DNA of 64,000 nucleotides. It comes from Achatina immaculata (Eukaryota; Mollusca; Gastropoda; Stylommatophora; Achatinidae). Positions 32,711 to 46,300 of this stretch are shown here, in pieces (the first letter of the stretch is position 1; each line of letters begins with the position of its first letter). The notes beneath the pieces were generated by a model. The model was not told the origin of the DNA, ran no database searches, and saw only the letters and a program-made list of their open reading frames with translations. The stretch is taken from the NCBI GenBank assembly GCA_009760885.1, contig CM019719.1, positions 29,011,084-29,075,083 on the forward strand, written 5' to 3'. The position numbers were made by a program, and so were the translations under genes.

Positions 32711-35700
32711 ATCAGAAAACACTAGTTAAAGAATCATACTGTAATAACTATCCACTGACACAGAAAATAATGTACATACACGTACTGTATACACACCTAC
32801 ATGTATAAATTCTCTACTTACAAAATGATAATGATAATGTGCGCTTGCTCATCTCCTTTTCTTGTCTTGTGGTGAATATATACAGCGAAAGTACAACAGT
32901 ATATGTTCGTAAATTAATCAGTCACAAAATGAATCACAACACAGTAAGCGAAGAATCATCATCAACCTGTGAAAGACAATTTAAATTAATCTTATCTTAT
33001 ATCTTATATCCTTCCCGCGCCGTTAAACGTCACATAGGGTTCGCAAAGTAGTTCGCCAATTTTTCCTGTCTTCTGCGAGTCTTTCGACCTCATCAAAGGA
33101 TTTTATGCCTGTTAATTTGGCCTCTCATAACAATGTCCCCTTCAGAGTTTCACGCGGTCTGCCTCTTTTTCTTCGGCCTGTTGTGTTCCACTTGATAGCT
33201 TGCTTTGGGATTCTCTGATCATTTCTTCTCATCAAGTGACCAACATATGTCCATCTCCTTTTCCTGATCACATATGAGACTGGTTGTTGTTCTGTTTTAT
33301 CTCTGCATTGTTCTTGAATTTGTTCCACTTGATGCCGAGTATTTTCCTCAGGCATTTGTTTTCAAAAGAGTCCAATTTCTTTTCTATTTCTTTAGTTGTT
33401 TTCCAGCTTTCACATGCATAAATGAGGGTGGATATTACATTTGAATTGAATAGTCTTAACTTGGTTTTAAAATTTAAATTAATACTAATCATCAAAATCA
33501 GTAAGATCATACAAGAACAGACTACAATACTTGTATCTGTGATAGTATATTATAAGGAAGTAATTAACTTTAATAGTTAAGCTACTTGGTTATGTGCCTT
33601 GTTTGTAGCACACGTGCTGCGTGGGAAGTTTCTCAGCTTTAGTAACTTTGACAGGTAATTTGCACTGGATATTCTGAGTTTAGTTAGGGAAAATTTCTTA
33701 GGTATCAGTAGTTTGTTCCTGAATGTTTGTGTTGACACAACAGTCTAAATTTAGTTGTAGACTTTTACTCGTTAGGAAATTGTTTGTTTAAGGAACCAAA
33801 GTTTAGGAATAACATGATTTTTCACGTGGAATGTTTGTTTGTTCATGATAGTATATTCGGGAATTATGGAAAGTTTTAGAAGGGGATATTTAAACTTGAG
33901 CAACTTTGATTACAGAAGATTTTATAGAGAGTGTATTATTTTGTGTAGAATGTTGTACTAATAGTAATATTTCTCAGGTGAGTAGTTGCAAATCAGTTTC
34001 AGTGGTGTAATAGTTTTAATTCAGTATCTTGTCCTTTAGGACAATGTCCTTTTTTCTGCCCTTGTTACGGATACGTAGCCTGGTTACAGATATGTAGATT
34101 GTTAGGACTGTGTGTTCGGAAGATGTGTGGAAGTTCACTGTATTGTAAGTAGTTGTTTTACTTGCTTATTGTTGTCAGGCTTTCCTTCTCCATGGCGCTG
34201 ACTACGCGCCCGGGAAGCTCTTGCATTGTTTGTTAAATCACCCTGCCATGATGGCAGTTCGTTTTCCTTCCTCTTCTCCACCTTCAGTCGTTCATTTTCC
34301 CATTCAATAAATGTTTGACGTGTATCTTGGAAGTTAGTCTATTCATTACCTACATTGAGTTCCTTCCTGTTAGTCCTGTTGAGTGAGCGGCAAGTCCTGT
34401 ACAAGTTTTCATACGTGACACTGTTGTTTTTGGTGTGGCAGTTGCGAACATGGCATTGTTGTGGTGTCACTCGGGATATACCACAGTGACAAGTTTGCCT
34501 CTTTGGTACAGTAGGGTTACCAACTCTTACAGGGAATCATATCATGTAAGTAATTTCCAATACAGTTAAAAACCACAAAAGTCCAATTCTCTGTCTCTGT
34601 GTACATTCGCAAGAGACATACGCCTTTATATCTTAGATATGTGCAATATGTAGCATTTTATGGTAAGCAGCGCCCCTCAATCGTTAATCACAACGCATAC
34701 TGCCTCAACGGCCTATAGCTACAGGGTCTGGTTATTTACGAAACATTTTCGTGTGGGACCGTGGCCGTAACTCGGCCAGCCTTAAGTGGACGCATGTGGC
34801 GGTTTTCATACAGAGTAACATCGCATAAGACGAAGGGGAGAGAAATGTGATCCGCACATAGAGGGGTATCAGTAGCTTCTTCTTGATCTGCTCATAGAGA
34901 CGTATCAGTAGTTTCTTCTTGATCCTCACATAGAGGGATATTAGTAGTTTCTTCTTGATCTTCACATAGAGGGGTATCAGCACTTTCTTCTTGATCCTCA
35001 CATAGAGGGGCATCAGTACTTTCTTCTTGATCCTCTCATAGACGCGTATCAGTAGTTTATTCTTGATCCACACATAGAGGGGCATCAGCACTTTCTTCTT
35101 GATCCTCACATATAGGGGCATCAGTACTTTCTTCTTGATCCTCACATAGAGGGGCATCAGTACTTTCTTCTTGATCCTCACATAGAGGGGCATCAGTACT
35201 TTCTTCTTGATCCTCACATAGAGGGGTATCAGCACTTTCTTCTTGATCCTCACATAGAGGGGTATCAGTACTTTCTTCTTGATCCTCACATAGAGGGGTA
35301 TCAGCACTTTCTTCTTGATTCTCACATAGAGGGGTATCAGTACTTTCTTCTTGATCCTCACATATAGGGGCATCAGTACTTTCTTCTTGATCCTCACATA
35401 GAGGGGCATCAGTACTTTCTTCTTGATCCTCACATAGAGGGGCATCAGTACTTTCTTCTTGATCCTCACATAGAGGGGTATCAGCACTTTCTTCTTGATC
35501 TTCACATAGAGGGATATCTGTAGTTCCTTCTTGATCCTCACAAAGAGGGATATCTGTAGTTTCTTACTGATCTTCACATAGAGGGATATCAGTATTTTCT
35601 TCTTGATCTTCACATAGAGGGATATCAGTAGTTTCTTCTTGATCCTCACATAGAGGGGTATCAGTATTTTCTTCTTGATCTTCACATAGAGGGATATCTG

Positions 35701-38700
35701 TAGTTCCTTCTTGATCCTCACAAAGAGGGATATCTGTAGTTTCTTACTGATCTTCACATAGAGGGATATCAGTATTTTCTTCTTGATCTTCACATAGAGG
35801 GATATCTGTAGTTTCTTCTTGATCTTCAAGATTCTCCTTGAACATGCTATCTTATTTTTTGAAAATGCTGGCCCCCGTTTCAGTTAACACGTAACCATTT
35901 CTTTCATACATCTCCCGCCCCCTTCGGCTTGAGCTTGTCCTGTTCGTGGACACATTTTACAAGAAGCTTCCAGAAGATGTAGAAAGTTTCACGAAGTGCG
36001 TGAAGATGGATCATATAAATGGCAATGAGTAAGTCCCGGGGCTTTCAGTGACTTAGAGAACAACAAGTATTAGGTATATAAAGTTATGACAGATATGTTA
36101 ACACAGTTAAAAAGTACTATACTATCTCTTCTCCTTATATCCTTTCTGTGCCGTTAAACGTCACATAGGTCTCGCAAGGTAGTTCGCCAATTTTTCTTGT
36201 CTTCGGCGAGCCTTTCAACCTCATCAAGGGATTTTATGCCTATTAATTTGGCCTCTCTTAACAATGCCCTCTTCCGAGTTTCACGCTGTCTGCCTCTTTT
36301 TCACGCGGCCTGTTGTGTTCCACTTGATAGCTTGTTTTGGGATTCTCTGATCGTTTCTTATCATCAAGTGACCAACATATGTCCGTCTCCTTTTCCTGAT
36401 CACATATGAGACTGGTTGTTGTTCTGTTTTATCTCTGCATTGTTCTTGAATTTGTTCCACTTGATGCCGAGTATTTTCCTCAGGTATTTGTTTTCAAAAG
36501 AATCTAATTTCTTGTCTATTTCTTTGGTTGTTTTCCAGTTTTCGCATGCATAAATGAAGGTGGATATTACATTTGAATTGTATAGTCTTAACTTGGTTTT
36601 TGTGCTTATAACTTTTGAATGCCATATATTCTCAAGATTCTTGAAGATCGATGCTGCTTTTGCAATTCTAACGTCCTTTCTGGTGTCACCATTCTGGTCT
36701 ATGCAGCTGCCAAGGTATGCAAATTGATTGATTTCTTCAATATCTGTCACTTCTACGTGTATTTGTCCATTTTGATTAATGGGAAGTTTCATTATTTTTG
36801 TTTTGTCCTATTTTGCTAGCCAGTGAAGACGGGCTATCTGGTTTTTCTTGCATGGAATTCACATTGTTACTGATAAGAGTTATGTCATCATATCTTCTAG
36901 TTGGGTCCCATGTACCCAGTCAATATCTATGTTACCTGTGCAGCATTTTTTCTTTATGAAGTCTATTGTAATTCCAAAAAAGCAAAGGAGACAGTATACA
37001 TCCTTGTTTCACGCCTGTTTCAATCTAGAACCATTCACTCATCCCTTCTTCTGTTTTGACTGCACAAATATAATATAGTGTATCAAATAAATACAATGCA
37101 TGTTAGGAAAATAACCGGTATAACATCACAGAAGCTGTATTACTGTACTGTGTAAGATATAGATTTCTACAAATAGGAAACAAGGAGGTTGTCGCACGGT
37201 AAAGTAATAGAACATAGTGTTGTATGGCTAGACCTAGAAAAAAAATCATAGACAAAGCACCTTTAGACTTGAGAGAAAGAAAATATGACTACAGAATTGA
37301 CTGCGACTTGAGCAATGAACTCCAGTAGGGCGAGCAACCGTCTAGCCACGACAGAACAGCGCATTAACCAACTTCGCTATGTCGCACTCCTGTGTTCTGT
37401 TACTTTAATGTAAACTGTAAGCAGTCGACAAGCTGTGGCAATGGATGAAGAGAACATAGCGAGAAATCGGTAACTAGTGTAGACACACGAGTCATTCATT
37501 TCTGGATAGTCGCTCTCTGAATACGGAGAGATGCGCGACGGAGATCTTGACTGAAGCAGGTGAGATTCATGACGAAAGCCCTAATATTATAGTTTTAGGT
37601 GATGCTGCTTTCAATTGCTCTGGGCGCGTTAATTTATTATATATCAGATGTGAACTGCATCAGGAATACAAAACAATGAAATCATCAATTTATGTTGATC
37701 ATAATATTTATCTGAGTGTGTTAAGTGATGACAAGAAATAGAAGCAATGGTTAAGTGATGACAAGAAATAGAAGCAATGGTTAAGTGATGACAAGAAATA
37801 GAAGCAATGGTTAAGTGATGACAAGAAATAGAAGCAATGGTTTTTTTATTATGAAAAGAAATATTGGGCGGCGAAACCCATGTTTATGAGTTGACCAATA
37901 TTTCAAAATTTCGTTAAATAGACAGCAGATATTTGCAGCAGATGTCTAAGTACATGGTACTCCCAGGTAAATTTGCTGTAGGTCAAGGGCAACATGTTAA
38001 TCACAGCCTGTGGAAAGCTATGAAACAACTGCTACAAATGTTCCACTACTTTCTTAGTCAGAGGCGTATAGTGTAGTTTTACAAAAGAAGGCAGAAAGAA
38101 ATAAAAGTGAGAAGGAATGATAAAGAAATAATATTAGCTCGTAGAAATGCAAAACAAGCAGTAACAAACCAAAATAATAAACAACAAATAAACGCAAAAG
38201 CGATTCTTAGCTGGTAGAGACCCTCTGACCGGTTGTTTGTAACAACAAAGATCCCTGCCGGATAAATGACATTTTCTTGTCTTTGTCTGTTGTTTCGTTA
38301 TTTTAATTGTCCTTGATAAAGGCATATCGCCGAAATATTGGTTTGTTACTAGTTGTTTTACATTTCTTCGCGCTCATCTTATTTTCTCTTTTAGTATTCT
38401 TTCTCACCTTTACTTCTTTCTGTCTTTTTTTCTCGTAAGATTACACAATACACCTGCGACTACCTGTACTCTACTAGAATCAGTTTTACCGCAATCCTCA
38501 GGTCGTTTCTCTGTCCATATTTCCTTAAGGTTTTTCTTTCTTTTTTTTTTTGTAACCTCTTATCTACGATTTTTTTGTGTGTATTGATATTCTAATTTTG
38601 TCCCTATTTGCTACTTTGTATTTCAAGTCATTTATCGAAAAGTATAAACACTAGTCTTTTGTGCAGCAGTGAAAAAACCCACCAGAACCTTTTGTTTATG

Positions 38701-41700
38701 CTTTTTTTTTTTCTTCAGCAATACCCGAGTAGTTTTGCTCACGCTGTGTATCCTAGTAACGGAAATGTGCGAGCGACTGTCGTACTACAGTATCGTGGCC
38801 AATATGGTTCTTTACTGCACAAGTAAACTTGAGATAGGACAAGCAGCGGCCACCACGATCAGCCAGGTATTCGGAGGTCTGTACTGTTGTCATGAATTAA
38901 TAGGGTTGTTTCCCTTACTTTACGTGTGTTCAAATTTTTAACATACTGGTCTGTGGTTCTTCGACACAACGGACGATTTAGAAGGAAAAAAGAATACCCG
39001 TTTGTCAGTTCGTGTATTTGTTTAGTTAATGTATTTTATCTAGGTAATGTACAGTTATCGCTTCTTCTCTAAGTCCCTGCCGACGGTAGTGAAATATAAT
39101 GTTCCTCCATAACCCTCGATCCCTTGTGGATCTCAACAGACTTGTCACTGAGCATTGCCCGTGCAAGGTTTGATAAACCATCAAACATTTTTTTCTCTAT
39201 CTACCTCTGTCTCTCCTACCTTCGGTCTTCCCTGTTACCATAAGGTGCCCTAGCCCGCCCCCTCCTCCAAACACGCCCCAAAAATTTCTGGATGATTCTG
39301 TTTTATGATTTTCGTTAAAATTTTCCTTGTTTCTTGTGTCTCTTTCAGAACTTTCTCGTTCGATTTCCTCGGTTTCTATGGTAACTTCAGCATTCATCTT
39401 AAGAGCCACATTTCAGCCAATTCCAGTTTTATTTGTATTTCTGTAATCTCCGTCCAGTGTTCTCATCCACAGACTGGTTCAATGTAACACTGTAGCACAA
39501 TCTTCCTGACTCTCATTGACCAGATAGTATAGTTATCCAGGTAATGCATTGTTATGTAAGCAAATTATTTTTCTGGCTATTGTATATTTTTAAAGGTAAT
39601 ATATATTTATGGAGGTAAAATATATTTATCAGAATAATGCATTTTATCTATATAAGTTATACTTATGAGAGTAATATGTCTTTATCAAAGTAATGTATAA
39701 TTATTTAGGTCGTATATATTTATCTAAGTAAAACGTATAAGATTTTACAAACTTTATATCACGGATGCCGTAACCAACTTTAGTATCCGTACTTTTCTGA
39801 AAGAGTACCAAACGTATAACATACACGAGTGGTTTACTTCGGGCATGAATTATGTTGTATGTTATAGTTAACATTTATGAAATTTATTATCTTTACAGGA
39901 TTTGTATATATCATTCCCATTTTTGGAGGATTTATCTCGGATGCTTATGCTGGGCGATTTAAGACGATTGTTTGCTCTTGTTTCTTGTATATTATAGGTG
40001 AGTTTTTTTATGCTGGTTATTTCTGGCATTTTTCTTTTATTTCGCAAAGAAGTGACTCCAACAGTCGTAGATTTCCTGTAATTTTGCATTTTTCGAAAAC
40101 ACCAGGAGTTCAAAGGTAACATTCTCGCCATGTTGATTGGCGAGAACGTGACGTCGTGTAAATTGCATGCCTTCAAGACATTGGTCTAAGTGAGCGAGTT
40201 CTCGCTTTTAGAATTGATTCATCACTGCGCGCCATACATTGTACTTCCACGTGAATATCTGTTAATTAGAGAAATTTATGTGTGCCCGCTTTGCTTACAA
40301 ACAATCCCACCTTTTCAGATGCACATCTTTTTTTTTTTAAATCAAGTTCAAGAAGATGGCCAGAATATGAGGACGTGGATATGTTGACAATTAAATCAAG
40401 AGAAACAATCGCCGAAGGTCCACATAAAATAATTTTTACACGCATCCTGCAGAAAAAGGGACTGAATGGACTTCAGGTTAATCGTTCGCCATGGGTGCTA
40501 GAGGTTGTGAGTTTGAATCCCACCAAACGTGGCAGAGATTTTTTTTCCCCTCGTGAATCCAGCAGTAGCAAATTTCCCTGGTCTGAAGATAGCGGGACTG
40601 GTATAAATTTCCCTGGTCTGAAGATAGCGGGACTGGTATAAATTTCCCCTGATCTGAAGATAGCGGGACTGGTATAAATTTCCCCTGATCTGAAGATAGC
40701 GGGACTGGTATTAATTTCCCTGGTCTGAAGATAGCGGGACTGGTATAAATTTCCCCTGATCTGAAGATAGCGGGACCGGTATAAATTTCCCCGGTCTGAA
40801 GATAGCGGGAATGGTATAAATTTCACTGGTGTGAAGATAGCGGGACTGGTATAAATTTCACTGGTCTGAAGATAGCGGAACTGGTATAAATTTCCCCCGG
40901 TCTGAAGATAGCGGGACTGGTATAAATTTCACTGCTGTGAAGATAGCGGGACTGGTTTAAATTTCACTGGTCTGAAGATAGCGGGACTGGTATAAATTTC
41001 ACTGGTCTGAAGACAGCGGCACTGGTATAAATTTCCCCTGATCTGAAGATAGCGGGACTGGTATAAATTTCACTGATCTGAAGATAGCGGGACTGGTATA
41101 AATTTCCCTGGTCTGAAGATAGCGGGACTGGTATAAATTTCCCTGGTCTGAAGATAGCGGGACTGGTATAAATTTCCCTGGTCTGAAGATAGCGGGACTG
41201 GTATAAATTTCCCTGGTCTGAAAACAGCGGCACTGGTATAAATTTCCCCTGATCTGAAGATAGCGGGACCGGTATAAATTTCCCTGGTCTGAAGATAGCG
41301 GGACTGGTATAAATTTCCCTGGTCTGAAGATAGCGGGACTGGTATAAATTTCCCTGGTCTGAAGATAGCGGGACTGGTATAAATTTCACTGATCTGAAGA
41401 TAGCGGGACTGGTATAAATTTCACTGGCTGAAGACAGCGGGACTGTTATAATTTCCCCTGGTCTGAAGATAGCGGGAATGTTATAATTTCCCCTGTTCTG
41501 AAGATAGCGAGACTGTTATAAGTTACGCTGGTCAGAAGATAGCGAGACTGTTATAAATTACGCTGCTCAGAAGATAGCGAGACTGTTATAAATTACGCTG
41601 GTCAGAAGATAGCGGGACTGTTATAAATTTCCCTGTACTGAAGATAGCGGGACTGTTATAAATTCCCCTAATCTGAAGATAGCGGGACTGTTATAATTCC

Positions 41701-43306
41701 CCTGGTCTGAAGAGAGCGGGAATGTTATAATTTCCCCTGGTCTGAAGATAGCGGGACTGTTATAATTTCCCCTGGTCTGAAGATAGCGGGACTGTTATAA
41801 TTTCCCTTGGTCTGAAGATAGCGGGAATGTTAAAATTTCCCTTGGTCTGAAGAGAGCGGGAATGTTATAAATTCCCCTGGTCTGAAGATAGCGGGACTGT
41901 TATAAATTCCCCTGGTCTGAAGAGAGCGGGACTGTTATAATTCCCCTGGTCTGAAGAGAACGGGAATGTTATAATTCCCCTGGTCTGAAGAGAGCGGGAA
42001 TGTTATAATTCCCCTGGTCTGAAGAGAGCGGGAATGTTATAATTTCCCTGGTCTGAAGAGAGCAGGATTGTTATAATTCCCCTGGTCTGAAAATAGCGAG
42101 ACTGTTATAAATTCCCCTGGTCTGAAGATAGCGGGACTGTTATAAATTACGCTGGTCAGAAGATAGCGGGACTGTTATAATTTCCCTGTACTGAAGATAG
42201 CGGGACTGTTATAAATTCCCCTAATCTGAAGATAGCGGGACTGTTATAATTCCCCTGGTCTGAAGAGAGCGGGAATGTTATAATTTCCCCTGGTCTGAAG
42301 ATAGCGGGACTGTTATAATTTCCCCTGGTCTGAAGATAGCGGGACTGTTATAATTTCCCTTGGTCTGAAGATAGCGGGAATGTTAAAATTTCCCTTGGTC
42401 TGAAGAGAGCGGGAATGTTATAAATTCCCCTGGTCTGAAGATAGCGGGACTGTTATAAATTCCCCTGGTCTGAAGAGAGCGGGACTGTTATAATTCCCCT
42501 GGTCTGAAGAGAACGGGAATGTTATAATTCCCCTGGTCTGAAGAGAGCGGGAATGTTATAATTCCCCTGGTCTGAAGAGAGCGGGAATGTTATAATTTCC
42601 CCTGGTCTGAAGAGAGCAGGATTGTTATAATTCCCCCTGGTCTGAAAATAGCGAGACTGTTATAAATTCCCCTGGTCTGAAGATAGCGGGACTGGACGTT
42701 CCTGTCAATGTCGTTCGCGTTGGAAATCCCTTGGCCGTTGGAAATCCCTTGGCCGTTGGAAATACCTTGGCAGTTGGAAATCCCTTGGCCGTTGGAAATC
42801 CCTTGGCAATCGGAAATCCCTTGGAAATCCATTGGCAGTTGGAAATCCTTTGGGTGTTGGAAATTGCAAAAAGAGCTGGGCAGGCGACCGCTACTGAAGC
42901 TGTTCTTGGAAATCTAGTACGGAAATGGGCGGCGTCGATGCTGCCTGCGGCACCCTTTCTGGGATAGTAATTGGAACAGTAGCTGTGAGATAGGGAGAGA
43001 GCAGATGTCAGTCAGTCAGTCATTTGCATGTCCCTTGGGGGACTTTGCCTCCATAACAGCACTCCTGTAGGCCTCTCGGTTGTAAGCAAGATGGCCTGCT
43101 GCTGATGCATCCATTTGCAGATCATCAACGATGTCTTGCAGCCATCTTCGCCTTGGTCTTCCTCTCTTTCTTTTTCCTATTATGTACCCTTCTAAGACGG
43201 TCTTCTCTGTGTTAACATGGCGTTTAATGTGTCCAAAATGTTTACTTTTTCTTTGTTTAATCCTCTTTAATAGCCAGCCTTCTTCAATATTAAGTTATTG
43301 TAGTAT

Positions 43307-43379
<73 letters not shown>

Positions 43380-46300
43380 GTTGTTGTTGTGTCCATTATA
43401 TTTGAAGAACTCTTCTGTAGCATTTACATTCAAAGGCATTTATGTGTTTCTCTGCTGTTTTGTTAAGTGTCCAGGTAGAGCAGATGTAGGAGTATCATTA
43501 TTGCAATGAAGTCATTTTCCGAATAACGAACGAGCGAACGTACAGAAAAGATGTCATACAGGCCCCAGAATGTGTGCATAGACCAAGTGCAAAGCTGTAA
43601 TAAGTAGGGGAGAAAATCGGGGCATTCACAACCGTTGTCGTAATCATAAAGATAAACAGCGCAGACAATAATCATAAACACGAACAGCACAGACAATAAT
43701 CATAAACAGCGGATATGGCAATCAAAGAAGCATAGGTAAGATCATACGTTCTGAGACAAAGCCCTGATGATCACAAGGCATGCAGAGATGATTGTTCTAA
43801 GCGCATGTCAGAGTATACAGCACGAGACGACACATTCTAAGAAACTATAAGTTTGTGATGAGAAATTATGCCAGACTCCAAATCAGTGCTCACGTACCAT
43901 CTAGCCAATTTTACGATACATGCGATCTCTTTAAAAAATTCTCAATGGTTGCATTAAAAATGGCTACTGCTAGTAATTCTCTCACGTCGCGTTAACTCTT
44001 TCATTCTAAACCAACATTGGCAGTGTTGGTTTATCTTGCACAAATAAGCGAATCAATGTTCAGGGCGACATTTAGGCAACGCCTAAATAAAACAAGAAGC
44101 AGCACTTTTCTAACTCGATATTTTAAAATTATAGTGTAACTTCCCTCCAGTTCATTTCTACCAAAAATTTCTCATCAAAATCTAATCCAGCAGAGCATGG
44201 AGATTGATTTAGTAGTAAAAGAGTTAATGTGGTGAATACAGTTCTTGACTAGCAAGCTCGAATTTAAATTGTGCCCCGCTATTGTAAAACTCGTTGGTGC
44301 ATAGTTTACATTTTATAATTATTGGGAGGAATATATTTTCTCAGGATGGTTGCAGATCAACAATCCCTTGGCAATGTACTACTGTACTCGAGGCCAATCT
44401 AGCTCTCCCATCATGACCGCCAACCCAGGTTCTCCCCTCCTAGGCATAAGATATGCTAATTATGCATAAATGCTGAGCATTTAACAAATACACAATAACT
44501 GACCTGTAGTAAAAATCACCAAGTCTGAATAGCACACAGCATTTAAATCTCACTATACGCCACAACAACACATAAAACTGACATTGACACTAACGTGGCA
44601 TCAAGACAGGTGTCATTATAATGGTAATTAAGCATGGTATCATATGATAATTGACTTCTCATGTTGCATTATTTAAACCTGATGGACCTGTGGTCCCAGG
44701 CTCTCTTGGACCTACACGTAGCCTACATTATAAATCTAATGTGCAATGGCACTTATTCCACGCAGCTACCGCTGCCGCGACACACCTCCATATAACCGCG
44801 TTGCTGCGGTACAAGATGAGAGCATAATAGCTAATCAAACATGTTGGTTGTTCAATATACTGATAAACCACACTGAAATCACACACAGAATTTCCATATC
44901 GATAAGTAAATAAGGAAATATATATCCACAGCTTACTGCACACTACATAATCTACACCACATGAGGTCGGCACGGAAAAAAATCACCATAATACATCCAT
45001 AGGCACAACGAACAAGACATTACACGGCCATTGCCTCTATCTAACTCTAATGTGTCCACCAATGTTTCCATATATATATATAATATATATATATCAGAAC
45101 AACTACCAATCACGTAAATGATGGCGCTTCGATCAAGGTCGTACACCCCTCGATCTAAAAGTGCATCGTCTACATTCTCCCTCACATTCACAGAAAAAAA
45201 GTGTCATATCACAAAGTTTACAATGTTTATAAAAATACCAGACCTAATTGCCCAACACTGCACCATAATTTTTTTTTTCCTTAAGGAAGAACAAAGTTAA
45301 ATAGTGTAACAGGTCTGACTAGTAAAGAAGGCTGGCTAGTAAAGAGGATTAAAGAGAGAAAACTTAAATATTTTGGACACATTAAACGTCATGATATTCT
45401 AGAGAAGACCGCCTTGGAAGGGTACATAATAGGAAAAAGAAAGAGAGGAAGACCAAAGCGAAGATGGCTGCAAGACATCGCTGATGATCTGCAAATGGAT
45501 ACATCAGCAGCAGGCCATCCTGCTCACAACCGAGAGGCCTACAGGAGTGCTGTTTGGGAGGCAAAGTTCCGCAAGGGACATGCAAATGAATGAACGAATG
45601 AATGAGGTCTGACTAGATTTTCCAGCTACATGTCCATGTCCTAGACTAGACACAGTGTTTCATGACTGATGGTAGAATTGTTCATGTCCGGTATTCTCTG
45701 ACTGCGTGGTTCATTTTTCCGCAACGAAAACACGTCGTGGGGTTTTTTAAACTGAGTAATCACTAATTGTGTAACTATAAGTGTGTGACGTAACCTACTG
45801 TGACGTGTAGACACCTCTTGAACTGTGCTGTGTTGTGCAACTCTTAAGACAGCACCTTGTCGAGCTGGATACTGCATACATCTCTCCTGAAGTCTCTTTT
45901 GTACATTTTCTTCTTGCAGCGCACATTTGCAAACTTCATCGAAGTTTTGAAAACTGTTTAGCACGAGTTGAGTTGTAAGGACTTGTCACACAGACAATTG
46001 ATGCAATAGGTAATGATGACAAATTGCTTGTCTATGTTTTTCAACTGAATGTAGGTGAAAGCTGTCTTGGCTGTTCTGTGAAAACGTTCTGTCACTATGC
46101 TGAACTGATGGTCTACTTAGGTAGTCAGCTACTGTACCTCTTGCAGTGTGTAGCAAAAGACGTCTTGTTTTTTCATCACTGAGTCTATGTGTGATGCCAG
46201 ATTTGTCAGTCTGTTTGAGCCATGGCTCTATTTTATCAGCCTCTCCATGACTTGGATTGATTTGCACATTAGTTTCCAGCGTAAGCACTGAAATGTTCAC

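Noticed and set aside
38867..38872. Donor gtattc as the end of POT-B exon 2
   Set aside because: It gives phase 0, which breaks the frame of exon 3; gtctgt at 38877 gives the family-typical QVFGGFVYIIP.
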